Shown here piece after piece: positions 8,859 through 17,025 of a stretch of 32,145 bases of DNA. The stretch spans positions 1 to 32,145 of the forward strand of contig NZ_JAHNZV010000027.1 of NCBI RefSeq assembly GCF_022267535.1. Reading direction: 5' to 3'. The DNA is from Psychromonas antarctica. Its GTDB lineage: Bacteria; Pseudomonadota; Gammaproteobacteria; Enterobacterales; Psychromonadaceae. Numbering within the stretch: the stretch's first letter is position 1; each line of letters opens with the position of its first letter. The translations under genes were made by a program, and so were the position numbers. A model generated the notes under the pieces. It was not told where the DNA came from, did not search any database, and saw only the letters and a program-made list of their open reading frames with translations.

Positions 8859-11069
8859 TTATTTATTGTGCTTTGGCCAATTAAAAATATGATCTGCATG
8901 ACTACTCTTTATTTTGACCAGGCCCTTATCTATTGCAGCTTGACCCAATATCCACAAATCCCCATCAAAGAAAGCTGGCTGTAAATTATCAATCGCATAC
9001 AATTCAACCCAGCTACTTTGCTGTTTAGCATCTCTAATTTGACTGGCTGCGAAAAGAGCCAAACTACTTAAATTTAAGATGCGGCTGGGCGTAATTGCAC
9101 GACTGGCATTATTTAAAAAGGGGAAAGCGACAATGCCACAGGAAATAGGGGTTACTAGCTGCTGTTTTTCACTAAAAGTGCTAAAGAATTGTTCTATTTC
9201 TTTTGCAAAGCGAGCCGCATTTTGCTGCTCTTCCTGTTTGCTGATAAATAAAATTTGGTTGTCGCGGATCTGAAATAACTCAATACGTTGAGCACAATAT
9301 ACCTTTAGTGCTAAGCCCAATTGTTTTTCTATTTCAGCTGAATTATCAATACCAACTAATTCATTTATATGCGATAGATAGGGGATGCTTACTAATGCGT
9401 AATAAAGCGGTTCACCATGATAAATAGTATTAAAACCATTACTCGCTGCGGACTGTAAAGGCAGTTTAGTACGCATGTGAACGGCGAGTTGTTGCTGAGC
9501 TTGTTGATCCGCTACAAGCAGCTTTTTATTACGTTTTAAAGTATAGAAAAGTATTAGGCTAAGGAGCGTCAGGAAGCTCAGGACACTATAGGTTAGCGTT
9601 TTCAAATGGTCGGTTTTTTTCTGTAATTGGGTGTTTTGAGTTTCCAATTGATCCTGCTGTTGTGTTTTTTCAAAAAGTTGTAGTTGTTCGCTAATTTGTA
9701 ATTGCTGTAATTCAAAGAGGTGCTCTTTAATACGATTTTGCAATGCATTGAAGTTTTTGAAATTTACAATAGCCCGCTCTAGGTTACCTGTTCTCTCATA
9801 GCTTGACGCAAGCATTTCAAAGGCTTGTACGCGTAGATAAAGATTGTCATTGGCTGATATCTGTAATACTTTTTGTAGTTGCAAAATGGCCAACGCATAA
9901 TCTTTATTAATCATATTCAATTGCGCCAGCAGTAGTAAACTTTCCATAAGATAGCGGGGTTTATTTAAACGCGTGAAGTGAAAACGGGCATTTTGTAAAT
10001 ATTTTTGTGCGAGCTGCAACTCTTTCTTATCACTCTTTTCATCTTTGTTCGCTAGGTAAGTTCGCCCAATTTCAAGGTAGACATGAGCGAGCAAACTACC
10101 GTGTTTATTATGTTCAATTAACTCCAACGCATTAAACAGGTAAACGAGCGCTTGATTATTTTCATTGTTTTGACGTTTTAAAATAGCAAATTGAATTAAG
10201 CTTTTAGCTTGCTTAGTTTTATTTTCAGTCGCCAGATAAAGTTCGATACGTTGCTTGGTGACATCAAGTGCTGTAGAAAAACGATATTTTTTTTGATATA
10301 GATCTGCGATGCTACTTTTTACCTGCCCACTTAGATTGATAAAGGCATGCTGGTTGGCTAATTTGTTGGCCAGAAGAAAGGATGACGCTGCTAATTGTTG
10401 TTGATTGATTTGCTCATAATAAAGACCGTAATAATAAACTAACCAAGCACGTAACTCTTTATTTTGGCTGCCCTTTATATTCTCTTTTACGGTCTCTAGT
10501 GCGCTAAGCGCATCGCTATAATGGTATACTTGTAAAGACAATTTACTGCTTGTTAAGAGCAGTGCATTCTCTAAGTTTGGCGAGTCAGTAAAAGGCGCTT
10601 GTGTGATACGCTTTGATGCCTCTGCGAGTGTTTTTAATAATGAAAGGTTACTTAATTGTGGGCGTTCTTCTTCGGGAATTTCTGATGCAATGAGATTTAA
10701 TGTTCTTACTTTATCGCTTGATAAGTCAGTTGCCTCTAATAAGGGCAGTAATAAATTGAGTGCGCTAGGGTAATCTTCAAGCTGTGTATAGCAAAAAGCC
10801 TGTAACTGAGCTGGAAAAGCATACGCAGCCCCCACTGGCTGCCTTTCTTCAATAATCCCCTTCGCATTCAGTTTAAATGACCTTTGTTGGTTAATATATT
10901 GGCTGGTCGTCTCCACACAGCTCTGTGGATCGCTATAACGTAAGTCATAGGCTTGCTTAAGAGTCGTCGGAACCTTGGCATCAATTAATACTATTGCCTG
11001 TGCTGATAAACTTATCTGTAAAAAAAAGATAACCACAATAGGGCGGAGGTATAAGCCAATATTTTTCAT
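8859..11069 (-). CDS. TPR protein with one membrane span and a degenerate GGDEF domain
   Basis: A 736-residue protein from the chosen ATG at 11069. The frame extends 15 codons further upstream, into queF, but MKNIGLYLRPIVVIFFLQISL gives a proper signal peptide ending SAQA and is preceded by TAGGTTTT. A helical, TPR-like periplasmic region (to about residue 460) is followed by a Gln-rich coiled coil, one membrane span (about 492-511) and a cytoplasmic domain (about 555-690). That domain aligns with the GGDEF fold, but the GG(D/E)EF position reads RDNQI, so cyclase activity is not expected. The C-terminal tail (ELYAIDNLQPAFF onward) is unfamiliar. The architecture suggests a sensor whose cytoplasmic domain works by binding rather than catalysis. 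It lies 13 bases after queF, with the diguanylate cyclase next. Confidence 0.8.
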   Translation of the reverse strand: MKNIGLYLRPIVVIFFLQISLSAQAIVLIDAKVPTTLKQAYDLRYSDPQSCVETTSQYINQQRSFKLNAKGIIEERQPVGAAYAFPAQLQAFCYTQLEDYPSALNLLLPLLEATDLSSDKVRTLNLIASEIPEEERPQLSNLSLLKTLAEASKRITQAPFTDSPNLENALLLTSSKLSLQVYHYSDALSALETVKENIKGSQNKELRAWLVYYYGLYYEQINQQQLAASSFLLANKLANQHAFINLSGQVKSSIADLYQKKYRFSTALDVTKQRIELYLATENKTKQAKSLIQFAILKRQNNENNQALVYLFNALELIEHNKHGSLLAHVYLEIGRTYLANKDEKSDKKELQLAQKYLQNARFHFTRLNKPRYLMESLLLLAQLNMINKDYALAILQLQKVLQISANDNLYLRVQAFEMLASSYERTGNLERAIVNFKNFNALQNRIKEHLFELQQLQISEQLQLFEKTQQQDQLETQNTQLQKKTDHLKTLTYSVLSFLTLLSLILFYTLKRNKKLLVADQQAQQQLAVHMRTKLPLQSAASNGFNTIYHGEPLYYALVSIPYLSHINELVGIDNSAEIEKQLGLALKVYCAQRIELFQIRDNQILFISKQEEQQNAARFAKEIEQFFSTFSEKQQLVTPISCGIVAFPFLNNASRAITPSRILNLSSLALFAASQIRDAKQQSSWVELYAIDNLQPAFFDGDLWILGQAAIDKGLVKIKSSHADHIFNWPKHNK

Positions 11070-11082
11070 AAAACCTATTTTT

Positions 11083-11940
11083 TTATTGTCGTAGTAAACG
11101 GATATTATCAACAACAGCGCAGTCTTGTGTTGCGCGTAACGGGTTAATATCTAAACCGCCTCGGCGAGTATAACGCGCGTAAACAGAAAGCGAATCTATT
11201 TGTGCAAATTTCATGATGTCACAATAGATCCTCTCTACACACTGTTCGTGGAACTCATTATGTTGGCGGAAAGAGATTAAATAACGCAGTAATTTCTCTC
11301 TATCTAACTTTTTACCGGTATAACTTATTTCAATACTTCCCCAATCTGGCTGGCTAGTAATTAAACAATTAGATTTTAAAAGATGTGAATACAAGGTCTC
11401 TGTTACTGTCTCATCAGCGCTGATATCGATTAGGTAGTTGGGGGTCAGCTGATAGTTATCTATCTCAATATCGAGGCTATCTACACAATAACCGTGAAAA
11501 GTGCCAAGCTTATCGGTGAAACAGTCTAAGTTGCTATTGAGTTCTGCATTTACCGCCTTATTGGCGCAGAGAGAAAGATCCCGAGTTAATACTGCTTGTA
11601 TCTCATCGATTGATGCAAACTTAGTTTGGTTAAAACTATTTAAATATAATTTAAATGACTTTGACTCAATTAAATTATCGCTATCAAATGGAACTTTCAC
11701 TACTCCCGTTGCAACAAGCGGTTTTCCTTTAAGGTTTAACCAAGATAGTTCGTAAATATTCCATAAATCGAAACCCACAAAAGGGAGATTATCTGCAGTG
11801 AGGCTTAATTCATCGCGATTTAAACTGCGTGGTACACCTTGTAACAGGTTGGCATCATAGATGCTCTTGTATTCACTTGTCTTTCCAAGAGAAAGGTTTT
11901 GTAGGGCGCTAGCTTGCTTATAAAGTGGTTTATGGGTCAT
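11083..11940 (-). CDS. queF: QueF, NADPH-dependent 7-cyano-7-deazaguanine reductase
   Basis: A 285-residue enzyme of the long, two-module (E. coli-type) QueF class. It reduces the nitrile preQ0 to the amine preQ1 with NADPH, in queuosine tRNA modification. The QueF motif [12 protein letters not shown] begins at about residue 92. The second module has the catalytic [11 protein letters not shown] block with nucleophile C192 and acid D199. The start MTHKPLY is plausible by length. It is divergent from syd across a 79-base region, the same arrangement as in E. coli. No preQ1 riboswitch is visible in that short region. Confidence 0.96.
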   Translation of the reverse strand: MTHKPLYKQASALQNLSLGKTSEYKSIYDANLLQGVPRSLNRDELSLTADNLPFVGFDLWNIYELSWLNLKGKPLVATGVVKVPFDSDNLIESKSFKLYLNSFNQTKFASIDEIQAVLTRDLSLCANKAVNAELNSNLDCFTDKLGTFHGYCVDSLDIEIDNYQLTPNYLIDISADETVTETLYSHLLKSNCLITSQPDWGSIEISYTGKKLDREKLLRYLISFRQHNEFHEQCVERIYCDIMKFAQIDSLSVYARYTRRGGLDINPLRATQDCAVVDNIRLLRQ

Positions 11941-12019
11941 AGTGATTAGCTTATATATTTTTTAAGAAAGACAAGTGTACAATGTATCCATTGTAATCAA
12001 AATATAGAAATATTAGATA
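11941..12019. promoter_or_regulatory. queF/syd divergent promoter region with an inverted repeat
   Basis: The 79 bases between the two start codons must carry both promoters. They contain a seven-base inverted repeat, TACAATG (11978-11984) and CATTGTA (11989-11995), with a four-base centre. TACAAT on the plus strand could serve as a -10 for syd, and TTGTAC on the minus strand as a -35 for queF. Neither has an ideal partner hexamer, so assignment of the exact promoter elements is tentative. Confidence 0.4.
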
Positions 12020-12574
12020 ATGGATAATACAACAGAAAACCAGCTTTTTGCACTTTTTGAGCGCCAACAGTCACTTTGGCAGCAGCAGAGACAATCTTTG
12101 CCGCAGCAGCGCTTTGACTCCGAGTGGATTTCTCCTTGCCAAGTTGGCAAGCCGCAGGAAGGTAAAATCGAGTGGGCTGCCGTTAAGCGAACTCCGCCTG
12201 TTGATCTGAGTAATATTGAGCAGGCGCTAGACGTTCAATTGCATCCCAGTATTGCGGCACTCCTTTGTAGTGCTTATGCCGATTGCATTCCTTGCCTATT
12301 TGATGGCCATCACATTGAGTTAATTCAGGCATGGAATGAAGCCGACTTTAAGCTCTTACAAGAAAATATGGTCGGCCACTTTCTAATGCAGAAACGCTTG
12401 AAAAAACCTACTTCAATGTTTATTGCCAGCTGTTCTGATGAGATGCAGATTATCTCGATATTAAATGCCACCGGTCAAGTGCAGTTAGAGACGCTAGGAA
12501 AAGGTCAAGAAGCCATTTTAGCTGAAAATGTTGCGGATTTTTTAGCACTACTTGAACCTACTATTATCGAGTGA
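12020..12574 (+). CDS. syd: Syd, SecY-interacting protein
   Basis: A 184-residue orthologue of E. coli Syd (181 residues), a peripheral protein that binds the cytoplasmic face of SecY and is thought to help monitor translocon quality. Family-typical stretches are visible: WNEADFKLLQENMVGHFLMQ, and later ASCSDEMQIISILNATGQV. It has no signal peptide or membrane span. The start ATG at 12020 gives the expected family length. It is divergent from queF, an arrangement conserved with E. coli, and is followed after 78 bases by hdfR on the same strand. Confidence 0.93.
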   Translation: MDNTTENQLFALFERQQSLWQQQRQSLPQQRFDSEWISPCQVGKPQEGKIEWAAVKRTPPVDLSNIEQALDVQLHPSIAALLCSAYADCIPCLFDGHHIELIQAWNEADFKLLQENMVGHFLMQKRLKKPTSMFIASCSDEMQIISILNATGQVQLETLGKGQEAILAENVADFLALLEPTIIE

Positions 12575-12652
12575 TAAAAATGTTTTCCATGGGTTTCATT
12601 GTCTTGCTATTTTTGAATAACAAAATTGATTAGTTGGGTGGGCTGTTATTAG

Positions 12653-13501
12653 ATGAAAATTGAGTTACTTAAAACATTCTTAGAAGTGAGTCGAACCCTG
12701 CATTTTCGTTTAGCATCTGAATCTTTGTTTATTACGCAATCAGCGGTGAGCGCACGTATTAAATTACTCGAAGATGATTTAGGCGTACTACTTTTCGATC
12801 GTCGCCAAAAACATCTCAAGTTAACACCTGAAGGGCACCGTTTAATTAAGCACGCCAATGAAATTATTTTTATGTGGCAAAAGGCGAAACAAGATGTCGG
12901 TATTAGGGATCAGAGCGCATTACAATTAGTGATAGGTTCAATAATGTCTATTTGGGATATTATTCTGCAAAATTGGCTCCAAAAAATACATCACAATATG
13001 GATCAAATAAGCCTCTTCACAAACACCTATTCTCCGCTTGATTTACGCAAAAGTGTTTTAAATGGCGTTATTGATATTGCCTTTTTGTTTGAACCGCCCT
13101 TTATTGAAGAATTGGTCACAGAAAAAGTGGCAACTGTTCCATTACACCTAGTTTCCACTGTTCCTGATTTCAATAGCGGGGCACAAAATTTAAATGATTA
13201 TGTGATGGTTGATTACGGTGCCTCGGTGAATGCGCAGCATATGCGAGAATTTAAAAATTCACCACCTGCAAAACATTCAATAGGGCAGCCCAGAGTGGCT
13301 TTAGAGTATATATTAGAAGCAGGTGGGAGCGCTTATTTGCCTCGTCAAATGGTATTTGAGCATATCCAAAATAAGAGGCTTTATCTCGTTGAAGATGCGC
13401 CGGTGTATTCGCGTGAGATATTTGCCATCTATTTAGCCAAAAGCCACAAAGCTGAGGTTATCCGCCAAGCTATCCAGTATTTTCCTGACGTTAGCCTTTA
13501 A
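12653..13501 (+). CDS. hdfR: HdfR-like LysR-family transcriptional regulator
   Basis: A 282-residue LysR-type regulator. The N-terminal winged helix-turn-helix (about residues 1-60) reads KTFLEVSRTLHF, then SLFITQSAVSARIKLLEDDLG, very close to E. coli HdfR, which represses the flagellar master operon flhDC. The C-terminal part has the weaker similarity typical of the co-inducer-binding domain. Assignment to HdfR rests on the first roughly 85 residues; the target genes in this organism are unknown. It stands between syd and the convergent mgtE. Confidence 0.82.
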   Translation: MKIELLKTFLEVSRTLHFRLASESLFITQSAVSARIKLLEDDLGVLLFDRRQKHLKLTPEGHRLIKHANEIIFMWQKAKQDVGIRDQSALQLVIGSIMSIWDIILQNWLQKIHHNMDQISLFTNTYSPLDLRKSVLNGVIDIAFLFEPPFIEELVTEKVATVPLHLVSTVPDFNSGAQNLNDYVMVDYGASVNAQHMREFKNSPPAKHSIGQPRVALEYILEAGGSAYLPRQMVFEHIQNKRLYLVEDAPVYSREIFAIYLAKSHKAEVIRQAIQYFPDVSL

Positions 13502-13517
13502 AACTACACACCCTGAA

Positions 13518-13543
13518 TATACGGTAAGCAAGCTATCCGTATA
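13518..13543. terminator. Hairpin between convergent hdfR and mgtE
   Basis: The arms TATACGG (13518-13524) and CCGTATA (13537-13543) pair perfectly over a 12-base loop, in the 78-base gap between the two convergent stop codons. No strong U-tract follows on either strand, so only a weak call of a transcription end is possible. Confidence 0.3.
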
Positions 13544-13579
13544 ACCGGGATTATAGGGTAAAATACCTTAATGGCTTAG

Positions 13580-14926
13580 TTAAGTCAGCAGCATGCAACC
13601 GAGGCCTAAAAAGGTAACAAATCCAAAAATGTCAGTTACCGTGGTTAAAACGACAGCGCTCGATAGTGCTGGATCTATATTTAACCTTGTCATCAGCCAA
13701 GGTACCCACACGCCCGATAGCGACGCGATAATTATATTTCCCAGTATTGCGATAAAAATAGCCACTGATAACAAGGGGGTTTCAAACCAAAAATAAGTGA
13801 TGTAGGCGATCACGCTCGCCCATAACAACCCGTTTATACAACCCACTTTAAGCTCTTTTGCGACAATAGCCTTTTGATTCGCTTCTGTTATTTGCCCTAA
13901 TGCCAGTCCACGAATAATAAGGGCAAGTGTCTGGCTGCCGGATATCCCGCCCATAGAGGCCACAACAGGCATCAGCACTGCCAAGGCGACAACTTGCTGC
14001 AATGTACCTTCAAATAAACCAATAAACCAAGAGGCTAAAAAGGCAGTAATCAGGTTTATACCTAGCCAGACCGCACGGTTTTGGCTACTGCGCCATATAT
14101 TAGAGAAAAGATCTTCCTCTTCCACTAAACCCGCCGATTGAATTAACTGGGTCTCTTTTTGCTGATCTCTTATTTTATAAGCCTGATGTAGATCTAACCT
14201 ACCCGTCAGGCAGCCTGTATGGTCGATAACGGGTAAAGCTGTTTTATCCGAAAGAATAACTTTATTAACCGCGCTATAAATGTTGTCGGTTACTTGTACC
14301 GCTTCATAATCAGTATCGACAATGGTGGCAACCGGGGTGTCATCATCCATTGTTATTACACTAGCGATGGCGACTTCACCGACCAGTGTTGCATCACTTT
14401 TAGTGACGTAAAATCGCTCTGATAGTGGCGGTAATGTTTTCGAACATATCTTTTTCGCTGCGGATACTTTTAAGCGCTCAGGCACTTGTATATCATCATA
14501 ACTTTGCCAGTGGCCCACTTCATCTACGGAATACTCTTGTGCTTTTTTAAACAATCCGCGCTGTTTAGCTGTCATTTTAGAGACGGCATACTCAACAAAA
14601 CGATCGCTGAGGTTTTCAGAAAGATCGGCTAATTCATCTGCATCGAGTTTTTCAAGTAATGGAAAACATTCTGAATCTTCACTGGCATTTAATATCATTT
14701 GCCTTGATTCATAGCGCATTTCAATGAAAACCTGCTGCTGTATTTCAGGCGTTATAGATTGCCAAATTGATTTTCTTAATTGAATGGGAAAGGCTTCTAA
14801 TAACACCGTAATCTGGTCAACAGATAAACTCTCTTCAAGTTGCCTTATAACCTCTGCTAAGCGTGTTTCATCTTCAATATTATTATTTAGTTGCTCAATG
14901 AAAAAAGGTATATTTTCATACGACAT
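13580..14926 (-). CDS. mgtE: MgtE-family magnesium transporter
   Basis: A 448-residue inner-membrane Mg2+ channel/transporter. Domain order follows the family: a cytoplasmic acidic helical N domain (about residues 1-130), a pair of CBS domains (about 135-255) that sense cytoplasmic Mg2+, and five membrane helices from about residue 280 to the end. The pore region contains PVVASMGGISGSQTLALIIRG. The last helix contains TTVTDIFGF, in which the Asp corresponds to the Mg2+-coordinating Asp of characterised MgtE proteins. The ribosome site GGGAGAGAATCG precedes the ATG. No Mg2+-sensing M-box-like leader is evident upstream. It is convergent with hdfR. Confidence 0.93.
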   Translation of the reverse strand: MSYENIPFFIEQLNNNIEDETRLAEVIRQLEESLSVDQITVLLEAFPIQLRKSIWQSITPEIQQQVFIEMRYESRQMILNASEDSECFPLLEKLDADELADLSENLSDRFVEYAVSKMTAKQRGLFKKAQEYSVDEVGHWQSYDDIQVPERLKVSAAKKICSKTLPPLSERFYVTKSDATLVGEVAIASVITMDDDTPVATIVDTDYEAVQVTDNIYSAVNKVILSDKTALPVIDHTGCLTGRLDLHQAYKIRDQQKETQLIQSAGLVEEEDLFSNIWRSSQNRAVWLGINLITAFLASWFIGLFEGTLQQVVALAVLMPVVASMGGISGSQTLALIIRGLALGQITEANQKAIVAKELKVGCINGLLWASVIAYITYFWFETPLLSVAIFIAILGNIIIASLSGVWVPWLMTRLNIDPALSSAVVLTTVTDIFGFVTFLGLGCMLLT

Positions 14927-15193
14927 CGATTCTCTCCCTATAGAATATAAATAGATTCCATGGTTATAAATAAAATGTGCTAAAGGGGTGTCTTTTATTC
15001 ATTCTATTAAGTGTGTGGATACCCTGATAAACAGCTGCTGCTATTATATGTCCTATTTTCATATATTTTAAAAACTTGGATTAAAAATTGACTATTAACA
15101 AAAAAAATGAATCAATAAAAATAAAATTTTTTGCTTTTATTGCTAACGTTAAAGGCTGACTATCCATTACATTTTGATAGGTAGAGGTTTTAA

Positions 15194-15433
15194 ATGAATA
15201 GTAGTAAAAGTCCACGTGGATCTGATTTTAACCTAGCTATTGAATATGAAGCTAGTGTTTATAGACAAGATTTAGCTGATCTCGAGTTAGTGATAGATAG
15301 TGAGCAATCTAGTGCGCAAAAAGAGCGCAATAAGAATAGAGATAAGCGCCTGATTAAAGAAAAAATAGAGAGCCAACTTGAGAAAATAAGAGAAAGAAAA
15401 GAGCATAATGTTTTATACGATGATTGGAATTGA
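15194..15433 (+). CDS. Small highly charged protein of unknown function
   Basis: 79 residues, very rich in Lys, Arg, Glu and Asp, predicted to be largely helical (KERNKNRDKRLIKEKIESQL and onward) and ending in YDDWN. A strong AGAGG ribosome site sits six to seven bases before the ATG, which supports real translation. I do not recognise it firmly; the basic-helix-plus-acidic-tail layout recalls small PA3496-type proteins of gammaproteobacteria, but this is a guess. It has no membrane span or signal peptide. It is divergent from mgtE, with a 267-base AT-rich gap that should hold both promoters. Confidence 0.6.
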   Translation: MNSSKSPRGSDFNLAIEYEASVYRQDLADLELVIDSEQSSAQKERNKNRDKRLIKEKIESQLEKIRERKEHNVLYDDWN

Positions 15434-15664
15434 AAAAACAAATGAAAAACAGCGTTGCTTATCCTTGTCGATTAAATAAGCAGATCGCGATAAAACGTTA
15501 CAAATAATTATTATCGCAATTATTTATGGCGAAATTCAAAGGGTAAAAGCGCTGTTCAGTCAAATCTGGAGAACATTTCCATGATACCCTCTGTCGTAAC
15601 TCGCTTGCCGAGGCGTGTATAAAACCGCGCAGATATCATCTCTGGCGGCCTATAACCCCGGAGA
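15434..15664. other. Gap with two inverted repeats
   Basis: 231 bases between the small charged gene and DUF3014, whose stops face each other. Two perfect seven-base inverted repeats occur in series: TGCTTAT/ATAAGCA (15456-15462 and 15476-15482) and GCGATAA/TTATCGC (15487-15493 and 15511-15517). The part after 15580 is richer in G+C than its surroundings. I recognise no known RNA family and no gene here. Confidence 0.35.
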
Positions 15665-16546
15665 CTACTGTTCGGATAAGCTTTTCAATGCGATTTGGAT
15701 TTTTTGTAACTTTACTCTTAATTTGAGCATATTATCAGGCCCCATCCGAATCATCAGTTTATCTGCTGATGATAACGCCTCTAATTGCGGATCGGCGAAT
15801 TTATACATGACAGATGGCGCCACTAATTTAATCGGTTCGCGGATAATCGGGGCATTAAGAACGCCCTCTATCGCCGCAGATAATGTTGAAATGAAGGCAT
15901 TTTCAGAATAACCGAGTTCCGCATAAGCTTCTGAAAATAGAGGGGTTAATAATCTGTATTGGTCGATCGCATAGTCAATATTAATCGCGTTTATAATATC
16001 GACATAAAGATCATAGCGATGATAGCTTTTTGTATCAAGATAAATTTCATTATCCACTTTAAGCACGCTAAAAGGCTCCGTTGGCTTAATTAATGGACTA
16101 TATTTAGTCAGTAATTCACCTCTGGACAAGTTATCAATAAAGACCACTAGATTTCTAATAATATTCGTTTGTTTTAATAGTACCGTATAGCTCGGTAATA
16201 ATGACACTGACTGAGCAGATGATAAGACCGTCGCATCGGAATCATTTAGTGAAGAAAGATTGCTTGCTTCAACTTCGCCAGTTGGCGCAAGTGTCTCAGC
16301 TGGCTCAATAGTTGTGTCTGCTGTTGTGACTTCTTTGTCAATTGTGTCAGTTGCTTGCTGCTCATTCACGGGCGCTGTCGTGGGTAAGCTTATGGGCGTA
16401 AGCTGTGCAGCGGGATGTTGTGGTGCTATTTTCCCGCTGTTGATATAAAAATAAGTGCCGCCGACAATAATTGCAAATGCAATCACTGTGTAAGTTATCT
16501 CAGAGTTGCGGTTTTTTTTCACTTTATGTCTTTCAGGTGTGCGCAT
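15665..16546 (-). CDS. DUF3014 membrane-anchored protein
   Basis: A 293-residue protein of the DUF3014 family. A short basic cytoplasmic N-terminus (MRTPERHKVKKN) is followed by one membrane span (about residues 17-35). A low-complexity Thr/Ala/Glu-rich linker (about 45-110) then leads to the conserved domain, with NLSRGELLTKYSPL, SYHRYDLYVDIINAI and the C-terminal SADKLMIRMGPDN segment. It is expected to sit in the inner membrane with the domain in the periplasm. The family has no known biochemical role. The ribosome site CGAGGA is well placed. It appears to be transcribed alone. Confidence 0.85.
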   Translation of the reverse strand: MRTPERHKVKKNRNSEITYTVIAFAIIVGGTYFYINSGKIAPQHPAAQLTPISLPTTAPVNEQQATDTIDKEVTTADTTIEPAETLAPTGEVEASNLSSLNDSDATVLSSAQSVSLLPSYTVLLKQTNIIRNLVVFIDNLSRGELLTKYSPLIKPTEPFSVLKVDNEIYLDTKSYHRYDLYVDIINAINIDYAIDQYRLLTPLFSEAYAELGYSENAFISTLSAAIEGVLNAPIIREPIKLVAPSVMYKFADPQLEALSSADKLMIRMGPDNMLKLRVKLQKIQIALKSLSEQ

Positions 16547-17025
16547 TTTTTTTCCTCGAAATTTTAATGTCTGATGACTATCCTGCGATTTATTTACACG
16601 CTACCAGTTCACAGATGGAGATCCCCAGTGTGAATCGTTTGCGCTTATCTGTTTTCTGCTATTGGTCATTATTGAGACCCCATAGGAATAACCATTAAGT
16701 AAATATTCAGCCATCATCTCTTTTGTTTCTACCCATTGGTGTGGCTAAATTAGATGCTGTTCGTCAAATTTACCATCATAGAGTCATTACAGCTGCATAA
16801 TTCTACTACAGAATGGCGCTAAGCTTACTTTTTTATTAATGTTAAAAATACTTATTTATCAGGCAGTAGAAGTGGGTTTTGGTTCCTGAGCCGCATGGTT
16901 ATTTTTCCAAAATAGTCTATTTTTAAATGCTTTGTAGCGTTTCTAAATAAAAAACCAGCCGAGAGGGCTGGTTTTAAGCATATTTGGTTGTAACACTATT
17001 AACGACTAAGCAACACGCTTATAGG
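16547..17025. other. Intergenic region upstream of DUF3014
   Basis: 479 bases between DUF3014 and the amylase, both on minus. It holds the amylase terminator (16951-16976) and, next to 16546, the DUF3014 ribosome site. Open frames in the rest are short and have no ribosome site, and I see no repeat or known RNA. Confidence 0.5.
16945..16976 (-). terminator. Rho-independent terminator of the amylase gene
   Basis: On the minus strand the arms AAAACCAGCC and GGCTGGTTTT pair around a short CTCTC-type loop, and the 3' arm runs straight into a T-rich tract (TTTTTTATTT). It lies about 50 bases after the amylase stop codon, in the right orientation. Confidence 0.85.

Noticed and set aside
11083-11114. 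Earlier start for the TPR/degenerate-GGDEF gene inside queF
   Set aside because: It would place 15 residues before a good signal peptide; the ATG at 11069 has a ribosome site and fits better.
14927-15193. Mg2+-sensing (M-box) leader upstream of mgtE
   Set aside because: Only one weak stem is visible, with none of the conserved M-box elements.
16471-16698. 75-codon plus-strand frame
   Set aside because: Overlaps the start of DUF3014 on the other strand, has no ribosome site, and its composition does not look coding.
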